Assembly (NCBI RefSeq): GCF_900700375.1
Contig: NC_041719.1
Coordinates: 17,414,479 to 17,478,478, forward strand
Source: Denticeps clupeoides
Taxonomy: Eukaryota > Chordata > Actinopteri > Clupeiformes > Denticipitidae
Direction of reading: 5' to 3'
DNA: 64,000 nt
Positions 37,736 through 49,120 of this stretch are shown piece by piece; position 1 is the stretch's first letter, and each line of letters begins with the position of its first letter. The notes under the pieces are model-generated. The model had not been told where the DNA came from. It ran no database searches and worked only from the letters and a program-made list of their open reading frames with translations. Position numbers and translations under genes: made by a program.

Positions 37736-38432
37736 CAGTTGAAACCAAAAGTTTACATGCACTGTATAAAAATATTTTTTTTTTCTTACTGTCTGATATT
37801 AAATCATACAAAACCCTTTTAGTTTTAGGCCCATTTGGATTCCCAAAATAATTTCTATTTGCTAAATGTCTAAATAATGTGTGAGCTATTTTTTATTATG
37901 TTCCCCAAAACATTGACTTTGTTGTCTTTTGTAACCAATTTTGCAGTGTGCTTAGGGTCGCTGTCCATGTGGAAGACCCATTTGCGCCCAAGCTTTAACT
38001 TTTGCTGAAGCTGAAATCTGGAGATTGTGGAGGTCCACAATTCTCTTCCATATGTCTTGGCTGATTTCTTTAGACTTTCCCATGGTGTCACAAAAGGAAG
38101 CAGTGTGTTGAGGCGTGCCTTTAAATACATCCACAGGTGTTCCTCCATTCAACTCAAGTGGTGTCAGTTAACCTATCATACGCTTCCAAAGCCATGACAT
38201 AATCATCTGGGCTTTCCCAAATAGTTTAAAGGCGCAGTAACCTTGGTGTATGTAAACTTTTGACTTTGAAGAAAGTACTAAAACAATCTCACACATTCTT
38301 TTGACATTTAGGAAATAGAAATTATTTTGGGACCTAAAACTGAAAGGGTTTTGTATGATTTAATATCAGACAGTAAGAAAATTAAGTCAAATGTCTTTTT
38401 ATACAGTGCATGTAAACTTTTGGTTTCAACTG
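37736..38432 (-). mobile_element. Tc1-like element with long inverted repeats, TA-flanked
   Basis: The termini CAGTTGAAACCAAAAGTTTA and its complement are perfect for at least 37 bp and remain similar for over 100 bp. Each is flanked by TA. The interior minus strand keeps part of a transposase, including HMDSDPKHTAKLV (catalytic Asp block), so the element is non-autonomous at 697 bp. Well-matched repeats suggest a recent insertion. Confidence 0.88.
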
Positions 38433-39740
38433 TATATGTTCTGCATACAATGTCAAAAGAAAACATGCCTCCAAACAGGGTTCAAAACATTTGGAAACTC
38501 AAAAATGCTTTCAGATCTTTGCCATAGTGTGATCCCTCTTTCTCTCCAGCCTAATTTGGAAACCTGAGAAACCATACATTCACGTAATGTTTTTTTTTAC
38601 TGAATGCATTTCAAGCCAAATGTCTTACTAATTCCAAGCATTCCCCACCTTCCCATCATTTTTACTGCAAGTAAAATGTCTCATTTTAAATAACATGACA
38701 TTTTTGTATCCTTCTTGGGAAATGTCATCACATTTTGTGATATGTTAATCAGTCACTGTGGTAAAATCAACTGAAGTGGTTTTATTGGGACGGTTCTTTT
38801 TTTTTTTTTTCCACATCGCAGCAACACAGATGGTTACCACTGGAGGCTGTCACAGAAAGAAAAATGTGCATCCCCAACAGGTGCTCTCTGCTCCATTTAA
38901 TGCAGTGTGTGTGTGTCTGTGTGTGTACAGTATGCAGTGACAGTCTGGAGAACAAATGGAGCGGGCCAGTAGACAGAGCTGGAGGGGTGCGACGCTGTGC
39001 CCCAGATCAGGCTTTTATGAAGGGGACTTGTCATATCCCAAATGGGGTCAGCCAGGATACACTCTGTGCCATATGAAAAGAGGTTAATTACAATGTCACT
39101 TATCATTGTCTATGTTCAAACATGGGCACATATGCCAGAATTAGCCTATTTGAAAAAGCACTGCACAAGCAATGATTGTTTACAGGGTTTATTACATATT
39201 AAATAACTCTAAACTTCCTCATTTACCTTAAAAGAAACAAATTAATATGATTATGATTGATAATACACTGTAGCTTTGTACACGCAGACAGTGTAATATT
39301 GTATTGTAACAACCAGAAATGTGATATTATTTCATGTGATAGTCAGTGTAGTGGCTTGGTTTAGATAAATCAAGAAGGATTCAAATCACAATACAACCTC
39401 ATGTCCACGTCCCCAAGAAGGATTTCTTCACAAGACCACAGTCACATGCAGGGCACACAATAACACACTCTTATATGCAAATATTTTGTCTACAAGTTCT
39501 GCCTGCCTTTCTCTTGCTCTCATCCACCCGCACAGAGCCCTCCATAATTATTGACAGGTTTGATGTGCTCAGCCAGCGGAAAGTATGGGAAAATTGGAGT
39601 TTCAGTGTGCAGTCGGAGCCCCAGGCCATGGGATCTGTAATGGAAAGATTAAAAGTGCCCATGCTGCCCCCACTCCCATCCCACTCTCCCCTCCTCTGTT
39701 CCCTCCCTCTATTCTTCCCCGCCCTCTCTGGTGCTAAATA
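38433..39740. other. Spacer upstream of lnp1
   Basis: Mostly AT-rich non-repetitive DNA. Two non-AT-rich blocks (about 38,820-39,070 and 39,500-39,670) look less decayed than their surroundings and could be conserved non-coding elements. No coding sequence is supported. Confidence 0.4.
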
Positions 39741-39756
39741 GATTACAGTGGATTCA

Positions 39757-39766
39757 CTTATTTAAA
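39757..39766 (+). promoter_or_regulatory. lnp1: TATA-like element upstream of lnp1
   Basis: CTTATTTAAAG lies about 325 bp upstream of the lnp1 Met and just above a less AT-rich stretch that could be the 5' UTR. It is inferred from position and sequence only. Confidence 0.3.
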
Positions 39767-40086
39767 GACTTGGACTAAAGCTGGGAGTGTGTCTTTTTGG
39801 GTCGGCTTTCAGCAGCTAACAACTCGTTGAGGGTACAGACCCAAGGGATCCAATTACGGCAAACGTACCTCTCCGCTCCAGCCTCCAGTGACTGAGTAAC
39901 ACCATCTCCACACAGACACTCATACTCACTCTCTCTCACACGCTCACACAGCAGCCGAACCACCGGACAGGAAGCAGCAGCAGATCCAGCCCGGCTCAAC
40001 CCCCCTCTTCTGGACCCGAGGAGCCCCGTACTGAGCTCCGCGCTCCAGCCTTCACGCTGTCTCTCCGGCTGCTGCCCGCGATCATC

Positions 40087-43000
40087 ATGGACAATGATGA
40101 GGACGACGATGGTAATTTTACCAAGTGGATGAGCAGCTACTGGGGCCACGGTGCAGGGGAGGAGCAGGCCAAAGAGAGGAAACGTAGCTTCAGGAGGCCA
40201 ACGCGTCCCAAGGCCGATCGCAGGGCATCACTACCCTGCCAGGTAAGGTCCACCCCAGGACAAGCTGAGGAAGCTGGGACACGCTAGCTTTTCGAAAATG
40301 TTCAGGGGATGTAAGCTTCTTCACTGAACTTGCATTGTCATGAAACTCTTTGATCTCAACATGACAAATGACCTATAATTAAAAACAGTGTTTCACATGC
40401 TTATTCATAACCAACTGTTAACCATTTTAACCATTTTAAACTGAGGTGGCATGGAGAGACAAGCAGTGTGATTTGGTGTGGTGACCTATTATCAACCCCC
40501 CAGCTTCAACCTCTCGGTTCCTGCACACACACAACCCTGTTGTCGCACGGAAATTCACACGCACAATACGTTCCCTCTCATATGCACACACCCAGTGATC
40601 AATAATTTGTGAACTGTACAAAGCGAGGCCTAGAAAGACATTGAATGGCAGGAGAAAAAATAACTTTCTGCAGCTCACATGCAATGAGCCATTGATAGTC
40701 AGAGCCAGAGTAGTTGGCAGGGTGTTGATCTGTCGATATCTCCCCCTACAGAGAATGTTATTACGTCCCAATGTAATTGTCTGCAGGATAAAAGGTCAGG
40801 GCCATCCTTCTGGCTTCAGCTTTAAATACCACTGAGGGTCTGTAGAGCTTTAGTCTCTATTTAATCTGGTCACACAACCATAGCTGGTTTAATTATGAGG
40901 TATGTAGAATTTGGGAACAAAATAACTTCTGAGAGATCACCACAATGCAGCATTTTGGCTTCGGGCTGCTGCCCGTTTCTCCTCAACTGTGAGAGAGACC
41001 AGTGCCAATCAGTGTTAGTGGGTGGAGGTATGCAAATAATTTTATTCCCAATGTAGTTATAGATGATATAGTTGTTTCATACAGGGTCAGCATATGTGTG
41101 TATGTACATTTGTATTTGGTCAGATTTCATATTGTCTTTGGTATATATCATTTGGCACTCTTGTTGAAAGTGAAATTTTGGTCAATTCCAAGTTTCTGGT
41201 GCCAGACTTATCATTTTATGCTGATGACACCATTCTACTATGATCGTTTGCACTTTAACAAGCTTTTAAGCACGGTTCTGCAATTTATGTAAATCCTGCA
41301 AACTACAGATTTTCTGCTAAACAATTTAGTTTATGATGGATTAATATTAATATTAGAGGAAATTAGCCTAGAAGCATTAGAGATACACAATATTGTCCTG
41401 AGTGATGAGCACCTTGGCTATATTTTTTGGGGGTAAAAATGGATTTGTTGATTAAGCGAATGTTTGTTCGCTTTTTCCTTCTTCAGTGACTTGAGAACGC
41501 ATGGACACATGCCTGTGAAATGTGAGATGTTGAGTCTTCCCGCTGGCACCACGTCTTGATTGTTGCTGCCTGAGTAACCAGACCAAATTTAGTTGCATTT
41601 AGACATCTTTTAATATAACTGTGTTCATGCAGGCTTGAGAGTGTAATGAATTAAGAGCATTTTGGGTCCAAGACTGGATTCCATCATTCTGTGATCTATC
41701 CTGTGCTTAAGAAAAACCTATTTAATTAATGCAGTGGCTAATGAGTGACTAGGGTTTCAGGGGAGTAACCTTCAATTGGTGACCTTCAAGGTTTACAGTG
41801 TCACTGAACAAGAGTTTAATTTCAACCCTGTTTATTCAAGCAGTAAAAATTTGTATGAACACAATCATCAAGTTATGATTTTTCTGAATATTATTTTCCA
41901 ACCATCACATTTTGTAATATTTTTTATTATCTTGTCCTAAGACGCAGTTGGATGCTATGCATCTCCAAAATGCCACCATGCTCCCTACGCTGGTCCACCT
42001 CAAAACTCGAGAGGAAAAGGAAGTTAGGTCTCACCCTCGGGCCCGTCGCGTTTCTTCTGATGAGAACAGTCGATCCAAGGCCTCAGCGACAGGTTCTGCA
42101 ATCACCACCATCCCTGAGCTGGCAGAATCTTTTGAACGAAGGCTACGGATTCGCAACCAGAAACTCGTGTCCCTGGTAGATATATTGTTTTTCCCAAACA
42201 TGCATGCACATATTATTCAGCAGTGCAATACGCACATCATCCGAAGTTTAACTTTTTAGGTTGAGCTGGCAATGATCATTATGAATCATGCTGTGTTGTG
42301 GATCAGCTTGCTTAGTATCAGGGTTGTTGACCCAAGACCCAAGTTCTTTCACTCTGTGCTCTGTGTGTGCTGCAGAGTGATGCAAATAACCACTGTCTGA
42401 TCTGCCATGAAGACATGAGAAGTGGAGCAGTCCAAGATTCGCACTGCTCACATCGCTTCCACAAAGAGGTGACGCAACACCAAACAATATCTGTGTCTGT
42501 GCATGTTAAGCCCTTCTCCCACACAAAACCCCACTGGAATCATGATTAAGTATTACTAGAAAAACCAAGATTCCTCAGTATGTTCAGTGTACTATGTGAA
42601 AGTAAAAGTAATCACACAACAAAATGTATCCTCAGCCATGACAGGCGCCTGGGGAGCAGTGTGTGGGGACGGTGCTGTGCTCAGTGGCACCTCAGTGGCA
42701 CCTGGGCGGTTCGGGATTTGAACCGATTATAGGTCCACTTCCTTACCCGCTGTGCCACCACTGCCCACCACTGTCCTCATGCAAAGTTGTGAGCTCAAAT
42801 TCTGGATATGATTGGGATTGCATGCCCTCCCAGTGTTTTTCTCAGGATCTCTGGTTTGCTCCAACCACGCCAGGTGAATTGACTGCTCTACATAAATGTG
42901 TGAGTGAAAAGTGTAAAATGTGTGCAACTAGTGTGCCAGGATGGGCTCTGGCGGCTGCGAAATTGCATAGAAAACAGCAGTTATGGAAAGTGAGTGTGTG

Positions 43001-43457
43001 TATAATAGATTTTCAAACACAGAAATACAAAATATGTTGTTAATAAAACCATGTGTCAATGCAGCGCAAATAGAAAAAACATATATTGTCCTGCATATAT
43101 GTACATAAGATATTTTCAACTACTCACCATCCTTGATCCCAAGCTCATGCTCATTGTTTGTCAATAAAACATAAGGCCAATAATTTAATCTCTAGGCATG
43201 TGCTTGTATTAAAATTGCATGACGAATTTATACTGAGCATTCCCCTTAGTAGATCTACAGTAACAAACATGTGGACATATCTAAACTCTGTCTCTAACTG
43301 GCTGACCATACAGGCATGGAAGCCCGATCAGGTTCGTCCCCGAAGCAGCTCATCTGCTGCTTGTGAGAGGAGGAAGTCTGGGGAGATGCCGTTTTCACCA
43401 GACCATGAAGAGTACTGCGTCCCTCGCCGCCAGCTCTCACTCCGGAGACAACGCTGA
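40087..43457 (+). CDS. lnp1: Leukemia NUP98 fusion partner 1 (LNP1) homologue
   Basis: Four in-frame exons give 206 residues: 40087-40242, 41948-42175, 42376-42468 and 43314-43457. The acidic start and FTKWMSSYWGHG, then RRASLPC, match the N-terminus of human LNP1. IPELAESFERRL matches the human SESFERQL segment. Human LNP1 has no known biochemical function. Exon 3 encodes CLICHEDM...HCSHRFHKE, a pattern identical to the first half of a RING-H2 finger (C-x2-C-x13-C-x-H-x2-H). The last exon is basic and Ser-rich (SSSSAACERRKSGEM, ending RRQLSLRRQR) and lacks the remaining zinc ligands. The order tomm70-lnp1 matches human 3q12. Exon 4 is chosen because its acceptor and phase fit; a different terminal exon is possible. 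Confidence 0.8.
41160..41255 (+). repeat. Possible LINE reverse-transcriptase fragment in lnp1 intron 1
   Basis: One frame reads VPDLSFYADDTILL then a stop. YADD is the reverse-transcriptase catalytic signature used by L1-type LINEs. The flanks are too degraded to assign a family. Confidence 0.3.
42633..42776 (-). repeat. SINE family A fragment in lnp1 intron 3
   Basis: Inverted head half: GGAGCAGTGTGTGGGGACGG, CAGTGGCACCTGGGCGG and CCACCACTGCCCACCACTG. Part of the B-box region is deleted. Confidence 0.85.
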
Positions 43458-44300
43458 TCAACACGGCCGAATCAGCCACCTAACCTGCATACTTCATGCC
43501 TAATTCTAACCTTTGATCTTACAGAATAGTAACAATACGTTTGTCTTTTAATAGAGCTACTGTGTGAAAGCATGTTTATTACATAGTCAATAGTTTTTTT
43601 AGTCCCCAAAAACCATCGTCCATGTGGAAACCTGCATTTCTATTTTGTCAAGACACACCTGTGCACATTTCACTTGAATCACACATTTCACTTCTGATGA
43701 TAACTGCCTAGCGGACAAGGCTCATGGTTAATAATCATTAATAGGTAACATTTCCATTTTACACATCAGAAGCAACCTTTTAAGCATGTTTCAGCTTTTT
43801 TTTCAGAGTTTGAAGTCATCTCTAGGGATATCTAGGGTGAACACTCCTGTTCGATTTGTTGCAAACAAACAAGAATGTTCTAATCTGTTTCACTTCTTTT
43901 TTTCCTGTAAATGGTCATCCTGTGTGCCTGGTATCACAATCATGCCTTGCTCCAAAATCCGGGTCCTCTTATGATGTCCTCTGACTCTGGAAGAAGCCTG
44001 CAATGGAAATGTCACCATGCCTGAACCCTCCTATTGGCCATCGGCTCATGTCCATTGTCCCTGAAGTCTTCCAGTCCCCCTTGCACAACCCTCTTGTGTC
44101 TCTGCATTTACAACAACTCTGTTACAAGATCATGTCCAAAAACAGAAGAAACAATTATGATCTGTAATGAATGACTTAAATTCTGTCGTCATACTGTGGT
44201 TTTTGTAAAAGGAAATGACATAAACGTTTGTACAGTACAAAGCAAAAATGTAAAATTGTATGTGCATCTTCTTTATAAATAAAATTTACTTTTGCCAGGG
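43458..44300 (+). other. lnp1: lnp1 3' UTR with poly(A) signal
   Basis: AT-rich non-coding sequence after the lnp1 stop, with AATAAA at 44,278-44,283. A second AATAAA at 44,739-44,744 could give a longer form. Confidence 0.5.
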
Positions 44301-44842
44301 TAAATACCAGCCTATATGTAATCCTGCAGCTGAGTGTGAGGAAACTTCTTTTTAACTATTAAAATTGCCAAAATAATTACCTAGGTGTTTACAGGTATGA
44401 CATGTTCTTCAATGTGGAATTGTGCATCAATGTAAATTCATCCATTGCAGTTTGTATAATGTTCATTGTTTGATAATTCTGTTCACTATGTCTTGCAAAA
44501 AACACAAGTGCTTAGAAATGTCTATTGTAATGTAATGCCATACATCTACAAATTACTACTAATGTACTAATATATACTTCTGAAATATGTCATAAAGATG
44601 GCTGTAAGGGCTGTAAGGATGTTTGGGCTGTTTTCCTGTCTTTGTAGCTTCAGATGTGCATGAATGTACAATAGCGCCAGACTATTTCTGTAGCGTGTTT
44701 TTGTATTAAATTATTCTGACACACATACATGTAAGTGGAATAAAATTACAGTGAACTTACAAATTATGTGGTATGTATTTTTCACCTTAATGGTTTTACA
44801 TGAGAAGTCATTTTATGATCAATTACGCATATGCTTCTATAC

Positions 44843-45882
44843 ACTACTCACAATAAGTTACTGGATGTCATACATATGGTGTTTGTTTCACTTCAGACAT
44901 TTTTGGGATAGGGAGGCAATTGTATTGGGGTGACAGACACACCTCATTTTTTGTTTTCCATGTAATGGTCTCATTGTGTACAAGTGTGCCCATAATGGGG
45001 CCAATACCAAGAGACAACCTTTCTCAATGTGGCATCAATCTCAACGTTCTGCGGGTATAAAAAGCTGGTATTGTCAGTAGTCATTCCCAGCTCATCATTC
45101 AAACAGCCATGAACACACGACGTCATTTAACGGACGAGCAGAGTCACCTGGCCATGGTGAGCCTTCGGGTCGCAGGCAGTCAGATGTTGCTTGTCTCAAA
45201 GTGTCATCAGCAGACTTGCATCAAGACACAGAACTACTGACTGTCACAGCCGTCTGGCATGACGAGGCAGGTGAACTGAGACGGTGACAAAACTAGACGA
45301 GGAAGAAGGACGTCCGGTAACTGGTGAACATGTAACATAACAAAGACCCGACAGTGAACAGAAACGAACAGGGCAGCTTTATACAATTTGAACACAGGTG
45401 AAAACGATTAGGAAACATTACACATGACAAACGTGAAACTCTGGTCCGGACCCAGGAGTGGAGCCCCACTGTGACAGACGCAATGATGACCAGTACCTAA
45501 GGACCTATGTATTCAGACATTGTTATGCAACTGGCACATAGCTGCAGGCACATGTGAGGTTACTATGGTTTCCAGACAAACCATTTGCAACTGTTTCCAC
45601 CACTTTGGCTTGAGTGCCAGACGACCATTGCAGGTGACTCCACTGACACCTGCAGATAACATGGTGCAGTCACTCAGAGATATCATAGAACCCATCATCA
45701 TCCCATAATTCCACCAGGACACCCCAACTTTCTGTTCATGGATAATAATGCTCCACCACATCGTGGAAGAATTGTCACAGCTTGACTTCAGGAAGTTGGA
45801 GTGCCTCATATGGTACGGCCATCAATGTCCCCTGACCTGAACCCCACAGAGCTGTATTCTTACCCGCTAGGCCACCACCACG
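44843..45882 (+). mobile_element. Tc1/mariner element with nested insertions
   Basis: The left edge CACTACTCACAATAAGTTA is shared with the relic at 15,316. A transposase reading begins at Met 45,109 (MNTRRHLTDEQSHLAM, helix-turn-helix start). It continues with segments ARRPLQVTPLTP and MDNNAPPHRGRIVTA, the latter covering the second catalytic Asp, and PSMSPDLNPTEL. Stops and frame changes make it inactive. A 237-bp insertion splits it at 45,241. The 3' terminus is missing, replaced by a short family A SINE piece (CCGCTAGGCCACCACC, 45,862-45,882). Confidence 0.8.
45241..45477. mobile_element. Short MITE-like insertion inside the Tc1 relic
   Basis: It begins CTGTCACAG and ends CTGTGACAG, perfect 9-bp inverted repeats, and encloses non-coding sequence. 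Tc1 transposase homology resumes beyond it. No clear target duplication is visible, so the superfamily is undetermined. Confidence 0.6.
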
Positions 45883-46199
45883 AATGAGTAGTACCATGAA
45901 GACTGCCAGGGTCTTTCAGCTAACATTGCTGGCCTTTTCTGTGGTGTTTGTATTTGCATTGTTCTGCATGTAGTAGGAGTGTAGTTTCAAATGAAAAAAT
46001 ACCTATATGCAGATTACATTTCAACATAAAATGATGCTGTTTTGAAAAACCGCTTCTATATTACATAATTACATACACGTCTGACATTTGAAAGAAACCA
46101 AGAGAGTAAAAATCCTTTATTCTGTATTCCACTTGGAAGGTTCATTCATTTAAAAGCAGGGTCTGTTCACGCAGACGCCCCATCCAGTCACATCTATTG

Positions 46200-46366
46200 T
46201 TTACATGTACGAACGTCATCACTGACGGCGGAAGTGACGCGTCTACGTTGGCGGAAGTGGCAGGCGGCGGGAAGTTGAAATGAGACCAGAAATAATCCGA
46301 CGCTAATATCCGACAATCGCTGCACGCAGTCCACGCAGTCCACGCAGTCCATCTCTTATATTCAGA
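46200..46366 (+). promoter_or_regulatory. haus5: haus5 promoter / 5' UTR
   Basis: A CpG-rich stretch contains two GGCGGAAGTG sequences (ETS-type core GGAAGTG), one followed by ACGCG, then GGCGGCGGGAAG. Directly before the Met is a tandem ACGCAGTCC repeated three times. TATA is absent. The arrangement fits a housekeeping or cell-cycle promoter; factor binding is inferred. Confidence 0.45.
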
Positions 46367-48881
46367 ATGGGGGATAAAAGTCTTCATCGAGAGCTGAGGC
46401 GCTGGGCGACAGAAGAATTTAACTTTCCGCCAGAAAGCCTCCCGCACGAAAGCTACATGAAGACGTGAGCAAACACGCTAACTTTACAATTAAACCCTTT
46501 ATTTCTTTTCCCTGCGTGGTTACGTCATTAGTCTACATTTGACACAGGTTGTGTGTGGGATCTGGTGCACCCATCTGGAAATATGTCATTCGGCATGTTT
46601 TTCAAGAAAAGTGAGTGATGTTACAACATCGTATTACCGAAGGGCCTTGTGTTTGAAACCACTACTAACATCTAACCCTTGAATGCAGGAAGGTGCGAGT
46701 GATTCGGGGAAATCTGCAGTGGTATCCTTATTCAATGCTTTCTTTGTTTGTGGATGTCACTGTGTGGCAATGGTTGGAGTGACACTGTAGTCATTCCAAA
46801 ATCATCGTGATGTTCCTTAACCTTACTTCTCAGGTACAGAGTCCTGCAGGATAAAGAGGTAGGATTTTTTGCTGAAGAGAGTGCTACAAGAAATCTGGAT
46901 CTATAGGGTCAAGCATTGGCGAGCTATGTAATAATATCTATATAATGATCATGTACCTCCATGCCCTGTTGTGCGGTGAAACGGTATAGCTGAAGAAGTT
47001 GGAAGGGCAGAGTGAAGCTGTGCGGTGCCAGGAGCTTCAGCAGGAGATCGAGCAGTTGACCGCTGAGTTGGCTCAACTGGACTCTCACATCAACGATGCT
47101 GAGGAGCAGCTTGCCGCTGAGGGTGAGGGCATCACACACAACCGCAAATAAATTTCAGATTGTTGCTGCCGCCCACATTCTTCACATGTACTTTGCCACT
47201 GAGTTCTTCTTGAGCAAGGAATCGTCCCCACACACTTGGGTGCCTTTCATGGTACTGGTTCTGTATGTCTGAGACTGTATTAAAATCACTATATCACATG
47301 CAGAGTTTAGACATATGAGATAAACTGTTTTTCTGAATTATAAAAATTAATTCTGCAATTACAGCTAGCTGTCTTGTTATTTAAAAATGCCTAGTTGATG
47401 ACTAAAGTGTGCTAGTTGTGTTATATTTATGGCAGTACGTATTATGCATGGTGTGGATCCCGCTCGCCTTGTGTCTGCAGAACAATCAGTTAGCGAGAGT
47501 TGGGCTCGGTATGAAGAGAGTCGGAGCAGAGAGCTGCTGCTGCAGGCGTTCAGGCAGCGCTGTGTGGAAGACCGGCACAGGCTCTCTGCAGACACCAACG
47601 TATACAGCACGCGCAGACACTTTCTGGAGCAGCTCTCTAGGTAGGTGGCGGCTTCTCAGTATTTCACGATGACTCCGTGTTAAAGCATGTAACCGTTTTG
47701 TGTGCTGGTTCTTTGCAGGAGAGCAGAGGTTGAGTTGTCACTTGAGTCCCCAGCCTTGCCCGATGGGCTCAGTGGGGTGGAGCCACTTGTTTTGGTAAAT
47801 TAGTTATCCGTGCTGTGTTCTTTTATTAGATAATTATGCCTTTAACCTGAGCATTGCCCCTCCTCTCACTCAGCGCGAAGTGAGAGGACTGTGTGAGGAG
47901 CGGGTGGCGTTTTATCAGACTCTACAGGCTGACGCTGAAAAGAAAGTGATGTCCACACCATCAGAACAGTATGTTTCATTATTTATGTATTCATTAATTC
48001 ATAATGAGCCACCATCACCAGCCACCTACACGTTTACCAAGCGGTAAAGGAAGAGGCCCTGTGATCAGAAGGCTGTGGGTTCGAATCCCGAACCACCGAG
48101 GTGCCACTGAGCAAAGTACCATCCCCACACACTGCTCCCCGGGCGCCTTTCATGCCAGGATGGGTTTAAAGCGGAGGACACATTTCATTTGCTGAGCTGC
48201 AGATTTTCACTACAATGTTTCTTGCTAGAAAAGCAAAAGTGACCGACCCACAATTCAGTTTGACAGCACATGACATAACCCCGACATACCCAAAGTAGGG
48301 CATGAAAATATTCTTCCTGACAAGTGGGGAATAGTAGAAAAAGTTTGAGAGCGACTGCCTTAGACGGATCTCATTGCTTACAGGCTGACCCGAGACCAGA
48401 TGGAAGCTGTGTTCAAGCACTGGATAAGTGCTGTTCAGGTAGGCCTGAGGAAGAAATGGACTGAACCGCCTTTTACATCAACACCGCGCGGCATCTGCTG
48501 TAAATTGTGAAATCAAGCTTTAGTCATAGTGATGCGAGTGTCTATTTCAGGATCTGCTGCAGACCCATCCTCCCAGTCACATACTGACAGCTCTGCACAC
48601 ACTGGCGTCCCAGCAGCAGAATGCAGTGCTGCACGAGATAACCAGTACAGATGTCCCGCAGTATGTCGTATTTATTCTACATTTTAATGGTGTTAACCTG
48701 CCGGCAATTGTAATGACTGTTCACGATTGATGTCACTAAATCTGTCATTACTGTCAGGCCTCTGAATTCTTTAAAAGTACAGGAAGAAATGCCCCCAGTT
48801 AAGAGTCTGTTCCAGGTGTGTATTTTTATTTATTTGTGTGACTTTGCTTCCATCAGTGTGTAGCGCACAACTCTAAAAGAG

Positions 48882-48919
<38 letters not shown>

Positions 48920-49083
48920 AGGCAGCTTGGGCAGATGTGGAGCAGTCTCTGATTGAGTTGGCGCAGGTCCGTTTCAGAACCGAGCAGCTGAGGGGAGACG
49001 TCTGCACTCTGAGGAATGAGGTTGAGCTGACGCTGTTGGCCCAGCTCACAGACACACAACGGTAGCAGTAATTCCATTTTTAT

Positions 49084-49120
<37 letters not shown>

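Noticed and set aside
46260-46290. CDE/CHR cell-cycle element before haus5
   Set aside because: GGCGGGAAGTTGAAA is close to, but does not match, the TTTGAA core.
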